Source of the DNA: Deltaproteobacteria bacterium
GTDB lineage: Bacteria > Desulfobacterota > Binatia > JACPRU01
Direction of reading: 5' to 3'
NCBI GenBank assembly: GCA_016189835.1
Contig: JACPRU010000061.1
Coordinates: 1 to 39,847 of the forward strand
DNA length: 39,847 nt
A program made the translations under genes and the position numbers. Below the pieces are notes generated by a model. It saw only the letters and a list, made by a program, of their open reading frames with translations, was not told the origin of the DNA and ran no database searches. Positions 1 to 8,394 of the stretch are shown here, one piece after another (position 1 is the first letter of the stretch; the number at the start of each line of letters is the position of its first letter).

Positions 1-1025
1 ACCGGCGGGCGCAGCACGTAGCGCGCGAGGTGCTCGAGGCGGCAGCGGTCGCCCGCGGGCACGGCGACGTTGGCGTGCAGGTCAAAGCCCCCGACATGAG
101 CCTGACGCTCCCCGCCGAGCGTCACCAGCGGAGCGCCGCGGTGCCGGCCCACACGTAAGACAGGCTGCCCCGCACGTCGCCCGGTGGCGATCCGGCCGAG
201 AACCGACGCGCCGCAGATCCCGGCGAGGAGGGACGATTCGTTCGCCAGCGAATCGATGCCATCTTCTCCCTCGCTCGTGTGCTCAAGGTCGATCCCGTGG
301 CGCTTGGCAAGGCGGGTGATTCGCCACGAGATCGAGGTCAGGAGCTTCGCCACCTCGAGATCGCTCAGCTCCGGATTGGGCACGAAGCGGAGTCCCCCGC
401 TCGCATCGTCGACGAACACGCCCTGCACGGCGAGGGTGTGGAAGTGGATGTTCAGGTTGAGCGCCGACCCGAAGCGCTGGATCGCGGTCACGGCTCCGCC
501 GCGTGCGCCTCGGAAGCCGCGCCACTCGGCTCGTCGTCGCTCGAAGGTCAAGAGGGCACGGATGAAGACGCCGAGCACGGCGCGGCAGAGCTTGTGGTCC
601 CAGGCGAGCACGTAGCGGAGACGGTGCGGCAGAGTCAGGACCCACTGCCGCACGGGCAAGCCGCCGAGCACATCATCCGTCAGGTGCGCTGCCAGGTCGG
701 CCATCCGCCGGCCGCAGCACGAGGGGCAGAATCCACGGCCCTTGCACGAGAACGCGACCAGGATCTCATGCCCGCATTCGTCGCAGCGGAAGCGAGCGAA
801 GCCGCGTGCGAGAATGCCGCAGGAGAGGAACTCGCGGATCTCCCGCTCGACGAATCCGGGCAGGCCGTTGCCGGCGGCCCTCGTCTCTTCGAGGAAGGTC
901 TCGAGGTGCTCGTGAAGGACGCGGTGCAGGACCCCGTCCTCGGGCCGCCTCGGCTCATGTGGCCGAGGCGCGCACCTGAGCGGAATCGCAGGTCCTGCCC
1001 CTTTGGCGCCGCCACTCGTTTGCAC
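1..1025 (-). CDS. IS91-family transposase, partial (3' end beyond window)
   Basis: Reading the minus strand from a GTG at 1025 gives one open frame that reaches the window edge (about 341 codons). It begins with the family-like segment RRPEDGVLHRVLHEHLETF. A zinc-binding domain follows, with paired cysteines (RCDECGHE, then SCKGRGFCPSCCGRRMADL), and then the Y2-type core containing LNIHFHTLAVQGVF, the HxH metal-site motif of HUH enzymes. This order (zinc finger, then HUH core) is that of IS91/IS801 rolling-circle transposases. An in-frame TGA lies just upstream of the GTG, so the N-terminus is fixed to within about 25 codons. The catalytic tyrosines cannot be judged because the C-terminus is missing. 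The gene looks intact as far as it goes. Confidence 0.85.
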   Translation of the reverse strand, partial: MQTSGGAKGAGPAIPLRCAPRPHEPRRPEDGVLHRVLHEHLETFLEETRAAGNGLPGFVEREIREFLSCGILARGFARFRCDECGHEILVAFSCKGRGFCPSCCGRRMADLAAHLTDDVLGGLPVRQWVLTLPHRLRYVLAWDHKLCRAVLGVFIRALLTFERRRAEWRGFRGARGGAVTAIQRFGSALNLNIHFHTLAVQGVFVDDASGGLRFVPNPELSDLEVAKLLTSISWRITRLAKRHGIDLEHTSEGEDGIDSLANESSLLAGICGASVLGRIATGRRAGQPVLRVGRHRGAPLVTLGGERQAHVGGFDLHANVAVPAGDRCRLEHLARYVLRPP

Positions 1026-1361
1026 GAGGCGAAGTCACGAGCGCGTGCCATGCCGAAGGATTCACGTGCGCCCGAGCAGCGCTTTTCGCGAAAAGCCGTG
1101 TTCGGGATGCCCGGATCCGGTCCTGTCGACGGCCGGATCCGGACATCGAACGGTGACGGGATCCGAGATCGCCTTGAGCTGAGGAGGTGCGGGCGAAGAG
1201 CAAGATAAAGAAGACACGACAGGATTCGTGATCCTCGCGGACCGGAAGCGGAATCTCGTCATCAGGCCTCCTTCGATGTAATGGCTTTCGGAGACTCGGC
1301 CGACTCTCGGGTTCCCCGCGAGCGACGCACCGAGGCCGACGCGCGATGCGATGGTGAGGCG
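1026..1361. repeat. Non-coding gap with a cluster of palindromes
   Basis: No convincing gene lies between the transposase start and the TOTE remnant. The stretch contains a perfect 16-base palindrome at 1081-1096 (GCTTTTCGCGAAAAGC). It also has two copies of the palindrome CCGGATCCGG at 1111-1120 and 1133-1142, separated by 12 bases that include GTCGAC. The tetramer GTTC, complementary to the GAAC target preferred by IS91, follows the first palindrome. Lying on the 5' side of the transposase, the cluster could be the termination end of the element, but that is only an inference. Confidence 0.45.
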
Positions 1362-1970
1362 ATGAAGGACGAGCTGCTCTCGCGAATCCACGAGGAAGAG
1401 GCGCGGCTCGCATCGCTCGAGCGAGAGACCAGCGAGGCGCGGGCTCGGCTCGAGGCCCTCCGCCGGGACCTCGCCACCACCACCGCGGCTGTCGACGGAC
1501 GAGCCCGGCTCGGGGGCGCGGCCGCGACCTCGGCGCCGTCCTCGCCTGCGGAGAAGGTGTGGCTCTTCCGCCGTCTCTTCCACGGGCGGGGTGACGTCTT
1601 CCCGCGGCTCTGGGTGAACGAGCGGAACGGGACCAAGGGGTATGCTCCCGCGTGCTTTACACTCCTCGAGGACGAGACGTACTGGTTCCTCGCCGCCGAC
1701 TTCGACGGCGACTCATGGGCGGACGACGTCGCGGCTTTCGCGCAGACCTGTCGCTCGAGACGATGACGCGCCGTCACGAGCGCGGCCTGGGCTCCTCCGA
1801 CCGTCTCTTCCCGAACCATGACACGCTGCCTCGCGGAGGCTTCGGGAATTTGATCGCTCTCCCGCTCCAGCTCGCGGCGCGAAGGCAGGGTAACACCGTG
1901 TTCCTCGACGAGCGCTTCGAACCGTTCGCCGACCAGTGGGCCTTCCTTGCATCCGTTCGGCCGATCGGCA
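1362..1970 (+). pseudogene. Decayed TOTE-type conflict-system primase-helicase gene (N-terminal remnant)
   Basis: The reading frame from ATG 1362 encodes a coiled coil (about 37 residues rich in E, R and L). It then enters EKVWLFRRLFHGRGDVFPRLW and GTKGYAPAC, the typical start of TOTE-system archaeo-eukaryotic primase proteins. At about 1656 the text jumps directly to LLEDETYWFLAADFD, which carries the primase DxD metal motif, so the usual intervening cysteine-rich segment is missing. At about 1755 it jumps again, in another frame, to ETMTRRHERGLGSSDRLFP and GGFGNLIALPLQ, removing the segment that normally holds the catalytic histidine. Similarity ends near 1970 with DQWAFLASVR, and no helicase domains follow. 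Two internal deletions, a frameshift and loss of the C-terminal half make this a pseudogene. Family assignment is from recalled motifs. Confidence 0.75.
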
Positions 1971-2120
1971 GGGTGAGTCGCCGGCGGGGATCCCTCGCCG
2001 GACGGCGGGCCGCGCCCGAGGCGCGCCCGAGGAGGGGCTGGCGCTCGCCCGCGCGGCGGTCTACACCCTTGCGCCGATGACCATGTGGCGCTTTCATCCA
2101 GCGCCGGGAGAGCCGATGCG

Positions 2121-2915
2121 ATGAGCGACTCGCCGACACGCGGCGCCCCGGCGGCCACGCCGACCGAGCTGTTCGACCTCGGCGGCAAGGCCGCGCTGGT
2201 CACCGGCGGCAGCCGCGGCCTCGGGCGGGAGATGGCCCTGGCCTTCGCGCAGCTCGGCGCCGACGTGATGATCGCCAGCCGCAAGCAGGACTCCTGCGAC
2301 CAGACCGCCGAGGAGATCCGCCGCGCGACCGGCCGGCGTGTCATCGGCCGCGCCTGTCACGTCGGCCGATGGAAGGACCTCGATGCCCTCGCCGATGCCG
2401 CCTACGCCGAGTTCGGCGCCGTCGACGTCCTGGTCAACAACGCCGGCATGTCGCCGGTCTACCCGAGCGTCGACGCCGTCGGCGAGGAGCTCTGGGACAA
2501 GGTGCTCGACGTCAACCTGAAGGGCCCGTTCCGGCTGACCGCGCTGGTCGGCACCCGCATGGCCCAGGGGCGGGGCGGCTCGATCATCAACGTCAGCAGC
2601 GGCGCCGCGGCCCGGCCGACGCCCGACGTGATCCCCTACGCGGCCGCCAAGGCGGGGCTCGAGGCGATGACGATCGGCTTCGCCCACGCCTTCGGCCCGC
2701 GGGTGAGAGTCAACGCGATCCAGGCCGGGCCGTTCTTCACCGACATCAGCAAGGCCTGGGACATGGAGGCGTTCCAGCGCCTCGCGCGCGAGAGGCTCGC
2801 GCTGCGGCGCGGCGGCGAGCCGTCGGAGATCGTCGGCGCCGCGGTCTACCTGGCGAGCCGCGCCGCGAGCTTCACCACCGGCGCCGTGCTGCGAGTCGAC
2901 GGGGGAAGCGCCTGA
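2121..2915 (+). CDS. SDR family NAD(P)-dependent oxidoreductase
   Basis: Classical short-chain dehydrogenase of 264 residues. The Rossmann motif TGGSRGLG is near residue 27, NNAG near 106, the catalytic Ser in NVSSG near 157, and YAAAK (Tyr and Lys) near 172. The C-terminus has the usual VDGG. The frame is open upstream to 2085, but ATG 2121 is chosen because GGGAGAG lies 8-9 bases before it and the upstream residues are not SDR-like. The substrate cannot be told from sequence; SDRs of this type often act on 3-oxoacyl or alcohol substrates. It is followed after 88 bases by a second SDR in the same direction, so the two may be co-transcribed. Confidence 0.88.
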   Translation: MSDSPTRGAPAATPTELFDLGGKAALVTGGSRGLGREMALAFAQLGADVMIASRKQDSCDQTAEEIRRATGRRVIGRACHVGRWKDLDALADAAYAEFGAVDVLVNNAGMSPVYPSVDAVGEELWDKVLDVNLKGPFRLTALVGTRMAQGRGGSIINVSSGAAARPTPDVIPYAAAKAGLEAMTIGFAHAFGPRVRVNAIQAGPFFTDISKAWDMEAFQRLARERLALRRGGEPSEIVGAAVYLASRAASFTTGAVLRVDGGSA

Positions 2916-3003
2916 GGCGACCGGGCCGAGAGCCGGCGAGAGGCTGCCGACCCGCCGCGCCACCGCGGACCCGCTCGTTTCGTTCCATCCGGAGGAGGCC
3001 ATC

Positions 3004-3804
3004 ATGCCGAGACTCAGCAAGCTCGATCGCTCGATCGCCGGGCGCACCGCCTGCGTGACCGGAGCCGCCAGCGGCATCGGCCGCGCCACCGCTCACCTGT
3101 TCGCCGACGAGGGCGCGCGCGTCGCGGTCGTCGACCGCGTCGCCGACGGCGTCGCCGCGGTCGTGCAGCAGATCGCCGTCGCGGGCGGCCAGGCGGTCGG
3201 CTTCGTCGCCGACCTCGCCGACCCCGCCGAGATCGACCGGCTGGTGCGCGAGGTCACCACGCGGTTCGGCGCGCTCGACATCCTCGTCAACAACGCCGGC
3301 GTCACCGGCGTGGCGGCCGTCGACTCGGAAGAGTGGCGGCGCGAGTGGGACCGCAACCTGGCGGTCAACCTGACGGCGCCGGCGCTGTTGGTGCGCGGCT
3401 TCCTCCCCTGGCTCAAGGCCAAGGGGCAGGGGCGGGTCGTCAACATCGCCTCCACCGAGGGGCTCGGCGCGAGCTACGCGATGACCCCCTACACCGCCAG
3501 CAAGCACGGCGTCGTCGGCCTCACCCGCTCGCTCGCCGTCGAGCTCGGCCACCAGGGCGTCAACGTGAACTGCATCTGCCCCGGGCCGATCAACACCGGC
3601 ATGACCGCGCCGATTCCGAACGAAGCCAAGGCGCGCTTCGCGCGCCGCAAGGTGCCGCTGCAGCGCTATGCGGAGCCCGAGGAGGTGGCGCAGGGGATTC
3701 TCTCGCTCGTCCTGCCCGCGTCGTCCTACATCAACGGCGTGGTGCTGCCGGTCGACGGCGGCATGACGGCAAAGACCGATCTCGGCATCTCGAAGCTGCT
3801 GTAG
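3004..3804 (+). CDS. SDR family oxidoreductase (FabG-like)
   Basis: A 266-residue classical SDR. TGAASGIG near residue 19 binds the cofactor, NNAG is near 97, and the active site is Ser in NIASTEG (near 150) with YTASK near 163. It ends with VDGGMTAKTD. The start is clear: a strong GGAGGAGG lies seven to eight bases before ATG 3004. The acidic residue in VVDR after the second strand suggests NAD preference, by family rule. It could reduce or oxidise a 3-hydroxyacyl-type substrate; nothing in the neighbourhood fixes this. A palindromic regulatory region and a MerR-type gene follow. Confidence 0.88.
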   Translation: MPRLSKLDRSIAGRTACVTGAASGIGRATAHLFADEGARVAVVDRVADGVAAVVQQIAVAGGQAVGFVADLADPAEIDRLVREVTTRFGALDILVNNAGVTGVAAVDSEEWRREWDRNLAVNLTAPALLVRGFLPWLKAKGQGRVVNIASTEGLGASYAMTPYTASKHGVVGLTRSLAVELGHQGVNVNCICPGPINTGMTAPIPNEAKARFARRKVPLQRYAEPEEVAQGILSLVLPASSYINGVVLPVDGGMTAKTDLGISKLL

Positions 3805-3870
3805 AGGCGGGTATGCGGATGGAGCTGACGGGCCGGCGGTGGCTCGTCTCGGCTCCGCGTATCCCCTCGC

Positions 3871-3906
3871 TTGAACCCTTCGAGTAATTACTCTAAGAGT
3901 CCCGAT
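3871..3906 (+). promoter_or_regulatory. Candidate promoter with perfect 12-bp operator palindrome before the MerR-type gene
   Basis: TTGAAC (3871-3876) and TAAGAG (3894-3899), 17 bases apart, could serve as -35 and -10 boxes. Between them lies the perfect palindrome GAGTAATTACTC (3882-3893), conspicuously AT-rich in this genome. MerR-family proteins bind dyads placed between -35 and -10, so autoregulation is a natural reading. A start site about 7 bases past the -10 would fall on the GTG at 3907, implying a leaderless transcript; no ribosome binding site precedes that GTG. The -10 match is weak. Confidence 0.45.
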
Positions 3907-4665
3907 GTGGGACACTCGCTCGCCGAGATCGTCCAGGCCTCCGGCCATTCGGCGGACACCGTCCGCTACTACCAGACGCTCGGCCTGCTGCCGCCGCCGC
4001 GCCACGAAGGCCGCAACGCCGTCTACGAGGACTCGCACATCGAGCGCCTGCGGCTGATCCGCTCGATGTCGCGCCGCGGGCTGTCGCTCAAGGTGATCGG
4101 GCTGCTGCTCGAGCGCGGCGGCGAGCTCGACTCGGATCGCGCGCTGCTCGCCGCCCTCGAGGAGGAGGCAAACGAGCCCGCCTACACCGGCGAGGAGCTC
4201 GCCCGGCGGCTCGGCGTACCGCACGCGCTCGTCGCCTCGATCGAGCGCACCGGCCTCGGCGAGATCGACGGCGACGCCGACGACGCCGGCCACCGCTACT
4301 CGGAGGGCGACCTGCAGGCCGCGCGCGGCGCGCTGAGGCTCCTCTCCTACGGGTTTCCGCTCACCAAGCTCTTGTCGCTCGCCGTCCGTCACGACCGCGC
4401 GATGCGGCGCACCGTCGACGACGCGATCGAGCTCTTCGACCGCTACATCCGCAAGCGCCGGGGCGGGAGCGCCGAGGATCCCGAGGCGACCGCGCGTTCG
4501 TTCCGGGAGATCCTGCCGGTGGTCACCGCGATCGTCGTTCACCACTTCCAGCGCCTGCTCGTGCGCCGCGCGCTCAAGCGGCTGCGCCGCAAGGGCGAGC
4601 GGGGCCCGCTCGAGTACGCCGTGCGGGTGGCGGCGCGCACCCGCCTCGGCGTTCGCTGGTCGTGA
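3907..4665 (+). CDS. MerR-family regulator with two winged-helix units
   Basis: The first unit (HSLAEIVQASG, TVRYYQTLGLLPPP, then LRLIRSMSRRGLSL) is a canonical MerR helix-turn-helix and wing. A second MerR-like unit follows from about residue 87: GEELARRLGVPHALVASIER, then HRYSEGDLQAARGALRL and GFPLTKLLSLA. Ordinary MerR proteins have one such domain followed by a coiled coil and effector domain. The frame is open back to a TTG at 3871, but that would place coding sequence over the putative promoter, and MerR homology begins at GTG 3907. The stop overlaps the start of menG by one base, so the regulator is co-translated with the men operon and may control it. No metal-binding cysteines are seen, so the effector is unknown. 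Confidence 0.8.
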   Translation: MGHSLAEIVQASGHSADTVRYYQTLGLLPPPRHEGRNAVYEDSHIERLRLIRSMSRRGLSLKVIGLLLERGGELDSDRALLAALEEEANEPAYTGEELARRLGVPHALVASIERTGLGEIDGDADDAGHRYSEGDLQAARGALRLLSYGFPLTKLLSLAVRHDRAMRRTVDDAIELFDRYIRKRRGGSAEDPEATARSFREILPVVTAIVVHHFQRLLVRRALKRLRRKGERGPLEYAVRVAARTRLGVRWS

Positions 4666-5363
4666 TGCTGCCCGCGCCCGCGGAGAAGCGCGCCGCGGTG
4701 ACGGCGATGTTCGACCGCATCGCGGCCCGCTACGACCTGGTGAACCGGGTGATGACGCTCGGTCTCGACCGCTCGTGGCGGCGCGCCGCGGTCGCGGCGC
4801 TCGGCCTGCGGCCCGCCGAGCGCGTGCTCGACCTCGGCTGCGGCACGGGCGACCTGGCGATCGAGGCGGCGGCCGGAGGCCTGCGCGTGGTCGGCGTCGA
4901 TCTGTCCGCCGGCATGCTCGGCGTGGCCGGGCGCCGCGCGGCGCTCGCCTGGGTACGCGGCGACGCCGCGGCGCTGCCGCTCGTCGCCGGCTCGCTGCGC
5001 GGCATCCTCAGCGGGTTCGCGCTGCGCAACTTCTCGGACCTCGGCGCCGTGCTCGCCGAATGCGCGCGCGTACTCGAGCCCGGCGGGCGTCTCGCCCTGC
5101 TCGAGGTGGACGAGCCGCGCAGCCGCGTGCTCGCTCTCGGACACCGTCTCTACTTCCGCCGCCTGGTTCCGTGGCTCGGCGGCGCGCTCTCGGACCGCGA
5201 CGCCTATCGCTACCTGCCGGAGTCGGTGGTGTACCTCCCGGCCGAGGCCGAGCTGCGCGGCCTGCTCGAGCGCGCCGGGTTCGAGGCGGTCGCCAAGCGC
5301 GGCTTCTGCGGCGGCGTCGCCCAGCTGATCACCGCTCGCCGCGCCGCCGGAGGGCGGGCTTGA
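4665..5363 (+). CDS. menG: Demethylmenaquinone methyltransferase
   Basis: SAM-dependent C-methyltransferase performing the last step of menaquinone synthesis, demethylmenaquinone to menaquinone. UbiE/MenG marks are present: FDRIAARYDLVNRVMTLGLD at the N-terminus, the SAM motif VLDLGCGTGDLA near residue 56, and FALRNFSDL near 118. The length of 232 residues is normal. ATG 4665 shares its A with the upstream TGA (TGATG), a coupling overlap; a GTG at 4662 is possible. It is the first men gene here, so the end of the pathway is encoded first. It could in principle also methylate a ubiquinone precursor, but the full men set argues for menaquinone. Confidence 0.93.
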   Translation: MLPAPAEKRAAVTAMFDRIAARYDLVNRVMTLGLDRSWRRAAVAALGLRPAERVLDLGCGTGDLAIEAAAGGLRVVGVDLSAGMLGVAGRRAALAWVRGDAAALPLVAGSLRGILSGFALRNFSDLGAVLAECARVLEPGGRLALLEVDEPRSRVLALGHRLYFRRLVPWLGGALSDRDAYRYLPESVVYLPAEAELRGLLERAGFEAVAKRGFCGGVAQLITARRAAGGRA

Positions 5364-6631
5364 GCGGCGGCGCCGCGCTCGCTCCCCGGGTGGTCCGCCT
5401 CGACGACCCGGGCGACTTCCTGGCCATCGCCGCGGGCGCCGGCCGGCGCCCGCTCTTCTACTTCGAGCACCCCGCGCGCGGCGTCGCGCTGCTCGCGCTC
5501 GGCGCCGTGGCCGAGATCCGCGCCGCCGGGCCGGACCGATTCGCCGCGGCCGCGGCCGCCGCCCGCGCCCTGTTCGCCGGTCTACCGCCCTCCGATCCGC
5601 CGCCGCTGCTGGTGGGGGGCTTCGCCTTCTCCGACACCCCGTCGACCGATCCCGCCTGGCGCGAGTTCCCCGCGCTGCGCTTCGTGCTGCCGGAGCTCAC
5701 CTGGGTGCGGCGCGGCGGCAGCGTTCACCTCTTCCGCGGCGACGGCGGCGCGGCGGCGGCGCCGCTCGAGGGAGCGCCGAGCGAGCGCTGGCGGGAGCCC
5801 GGACCGCCGCTGCTGCGCATCGAGGAGTCCCGCGACCGGCCGCGCTGGTGCGCCGCCGTCGAAGACGCGCGCCAAGCGATCGCCCGGGGCGCGCTCGAGA
5901 AAGTGGTGGTCGCCCGGCGCAGGACGCTGCACGGCGACGCACCGCTCGAGCCGCAGCGCTTGCTTGCCCGCGCGCGGGCACGGCGGCCGGGCTGCACCAG
6001 CTTCTGGATCGGCGCCGGCGAAACCAGCCTGGTCGGCTCGTCGCCCGAAGTGCTGCTGCGGGCGCGTGGCGGCCGGCTCGAGACCGAGGCGCTGGCCGGC
6101 TCCGCGGCCCGCGGCGAGACCGCCGTCGAGGACGAGCGTCTCGGCCGGCGGCTGCTCGCTTCCGCCAAGGAGCGCCGCGAGCACGACCTGGTGCTCGAGT
6201 CGATCCGCGAGGCGCTCGCGCCGCTCGCCCGCTCGCTGGTCGCCGCCGGCTCCCCGTCGCTGCTGCGGCTGCCCGAGGCGCAGCACCTCCACACGCCGGT
6301 GCGGGCCGAGCTCGACGGCGAGACCGGCGTGCTCGAGATCGCCGGCCGCCTGCACCCGACCGCGGCGGTGTGCGGCGCGCCGCGCGACGCCGCGCGCGCC
6401 TGGATCGACCGCCGCGAGCCGGACCGCGGCTGGTACAGCGGAGCGGTCGGCTGGATCGACGCCGTGGGCGACGGTGAGCTGGTGGTCGCGCTGCGCTGCG
6501 GGCTGGTCGACGGCCGAGCGCTGTCGTTGTGGGCGGGCGCGGGCATCGTCGAAGGCTCCGAAGCCGAGGCCGAGTTCGTCGAGACCGAGGCCAAGCTCGG
6601 CGCGCTGCTCGACCCGCCACCGGCCGCATGA
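5360..6631 (+). CDS. menF: Isochorismate synthase
   Basis: Chorismate-binding enzyme converting chorismate to isochorismate, the entry to menaquinone synthesis. The C-terminal two thirds hold the family signatures: KVVVARR, CTSFWIGAG near residue 212, LVGSSPEVLLR, LAGSAARGE, REHDLVLESI, and the end block SLWAGAGIVEGSEAEAEFVE near 395-407. Length is 423 residues. The frame is open far upstream because of GC bias, but homology starts near TTG 5360, which overlaps the menG stop in a TTGA junction. A GTG at 5390 is an alternative. The order of signatures and the menD neighbour support MenF over anthranilate or salicylate synthases. Confidence 0.92.
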   Translation: MSGGAALAPRVVRLDDPGDFLAIAAGAGRRPLFYFEHPARGVALLALGAVAEIRAAGPDRFAAAAAAARALFAGLPPSDPPPLLVGGFAFSDTPSTDPAWREFPALRFVLPELTWVRRGGSVHLFRGDGGAAAAPLEGAPSERWREPGPPLLRIEESRDRPRWCAAVEDARQAIARGALEKVVVARRRTLHGDAPLEPQRLLARARARRPGCTSFWIGAGETSLVGSSPEVLLRARGGRLETEALAGSAARGETAVEDERLGRRLLASAKERREHDLVLESIREALAPLARSLVAAGSPSLLRLPEAQHLHTPVRAELDGETGVLEIAGRLHPTAAVCGAPRDAARAWIDRREPDRGWYSGAVGWIDAVGDGELVVALRCGLVDGRALSLWAGAGIVEGSEAEAEFVETEAKLGALLDPPPAA

Positions 6632-8394
6632 TGCCGCCGGGCGATTCACCGAACCGGCGTGCCGCTGCGCTGCTCGCCGCCGAGCTGCGGGCGAGCGGCG
6701 TGAGCGACGCCTGCGTCTCGCCCGGCTCGCGCTCCACGCCGCTCGCGCTCGCGCTCGAGCGCGAAGGCCTGCGCCCGTGGGTGGTCATCGACGAGCGCAG
6801 CGCCGGCTTCTTCGCGCTCGGCCTGGCGCGCGCCCGCGGGCGGCCGGTCGCGCTGCTCTGCACCTCGGGCACCGCCGCGGCGAACTATCTGCCCGCGGTG
6901 GTCGAGGCCTCGCTCGGCTGCGTGCCGCTCGTGGTGCTGACCGCCGATCGCCCCCCCGAGCTGCGCGACTGCCGCGCGCCGCAGACGATCGACCAGGTGG
7001 GCCTCTACGGCAGTCACGTGCGCTGGAGCGTGGACGTGCCCGCCCCGGCGGCCGAGCCGGACCTCGAGGCTTACTACCGCACGCTCGCCTGCCGCGCGGT
7101 CGCCGCCGCCGTCGAGGCGCCCGCCGGGCCCGTGCACCTCAACTGGCCGGTGCGCGAGCCGCTGCTCGACGCGGACGCCGAGCGGGCCGAGCCGCGCGCC
7201 GCGCCGCGGCCGCCGGCGGCGCCGTGGGTGCAGGTGCACGCCGCGAACCCGGCGCCGTCCGCACGCGTCGCCGAGGCCATCGCCGCGCGGCTCGGCGCGG
7301 CGGAGCGCGGGCTGATCGTCTGCGGCCCGCAGACCGGCGGCGACGCGGCCGCACCCGTCGCCGCGCTGGCCCGCGCGCTCGCCTGGCCGGTCCTCGCCGA
7401 CCCGCTCTCCGGCCTGCGCTTCGGCGCGCACGATCGCTCGCGTGTCGTCGACGCTTACGATCTCCTGCTGCGCGACCCCGGGTTCGCCGCGGCGCACGTT
7501 CCCGAGGCCGTGCTGCAGCTCGGCGCGCCGCCCGTGTCGAAGGCACTGCAGCGCTTCCTCGCCGCCGCTCCGCGGCCGTGCCACGTGGTCGTCGCGCCGC
7601 CGCGGCAGTGGCCGGAGCCGACCCACCGGGCTACCGACGTCGTCCGCGGCGCGGCCGCCTCGCTGGTCGCCGCCGTCGCCGAGCGCGCGGCGGCCCGGCG
7701 CGCGTCGAGCGCGTGGCTCGACGGCTGGCTCGCGGCGTCCGGCGCGGCGCGCGCCGCGCTGGACCGGGCGCTCGCCGCCGAGCCGTCGCTGTTCGAGGGC
7801 AAGGTCTTTCCCGTGCTCGCCGACCTGCTGCCGGCCGGCGCGCGGCTGCACGTCGGCAACAGCCTGCCGGTCCGCCACCTCGACCTGTTCCTCGGTCAGC
7901 GCGCCACGCCGATCGCGGTCGACGCCAACCGCGGCGCCAGCGGCATCGACGGGGTGGTGGCGACCGCCGCCGGCGCCGCCGCCGCGGGCCCGGGCCCCGT
8001 CGTCCTGGTGGTCGGCGACCTGAGCTTTCTGTACGACCTCGGCGGCCTGCAGGCCGCCGCCCGCCATCGCCTCGACCTCGTCGTCGTGCTGCTCAACAAC
8101 GACGGCGGCGGCATCTTCTCGTTCCTGCCGCAGGCCGCGCTCGACGCCGAACGCTTCGAGGCGCTGTTCGGCACCCCGCACGGGCTCGACGTCGCGGGCG
8201 CGGCGGCGCTCTGCGGAGCGCGCCTGGCGCGGCCGCGGAGCTGGGAGGAATTCCGCCGCGACGCCGCGGCGGCGCTGCGCGGCGGGCTGCACGTGATCGA
8301 GGTGCGCAGCGACCGCGCGGCGCTGCGCGAGCGGCACGCCGCGCTGGTGAGGTCCGCCCTCGCCGCCCTGCCCGCGGCGGGAGCCGCGACGTGA
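6628..8394 (+). CDS. menD: SEPHCHC synthase (MenD)
   Basis: Thiamine-diphosphate enzyme joining 2-oxoglutarate to isochorismate to give 2-succinyl-5-enolpyruvyl-6-hydroxy-3-cyclohexene-1-carboxylate. Diagnostic stretches are [15 protein letters not shown] near residue 28, [14 protein letters not shown], the [18 protein letters not shown] block, [11 protein letters not shown], and the TPP-magnesium site GDLSFLYD (about 462) to [12 protein letters not shown] (about 489). Length 588 residues is full size. ATG 6628 overlaps the menF stop (ATGA), and an adjacent ATG at 6631 is the alternative. Confidence 0.95.
   Translation: MMPPGDSPNRRAAALLAAELRASGVSDACVSPGSRSTPLALALEREGLRPWVVIDERSAGFFALGLARARGRPVALLCTSGTAAANYLPAVVEASLGCVPLVVLTADRPPELRDCRAPQTIDQVGLYGSHVRWSVDVPAPAAEPDLEAYYRTLACRAVAAAVEAPAGPVHLNWPVREPLLDADAERAEPRAAPRPPAAPWVQVHAANPAPSARVAEAIAARLGAAERGLIVCGPQTGGDAAAPVAALARALAWPVLADPLSGLRFGAHDRSRVVDAYDLLLRDPGFAAAHVPEAVLQLGAPPVSKALQRFLAAAPRPCHVVVAPPRQWPEPTHRATDVVRGAAASLVAAVAERAAARRASSAWLDGWLAASGAARAALDRALAAEPSLFEGKVFPVLADLLPAGARLHVGNSLPVRHLDLFLGQRATPIAVDANRGASGIDGVVATAAGAAAAGPGPVVLVVGDLSFLYDLGGLQAAARHRLDLVVVLLNNDGGGIFSFLPQAALDAERFEALFGTPHGLDVAGAAALCGARLARPRSWEEFRRDAAAALRGGLHVIEVRSDRAALRERHAALVRSALAALPAAGAAT

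Noticed and set aside
279-1208. Long plus-strand open frame over the transposase
   Set aside because: It is the antisense shadow of the IS91-type transposase; GC bias keeps several frames open, and it has no domain features.
3898-3912. AGAGTCCCGAT near the MerR-type start as a copy of the dispersed repeat
   Set aside because: Only about ten bases match the repeat core (AGAGTCCCGA) and the flanks differ; it is best treated as coincidence.
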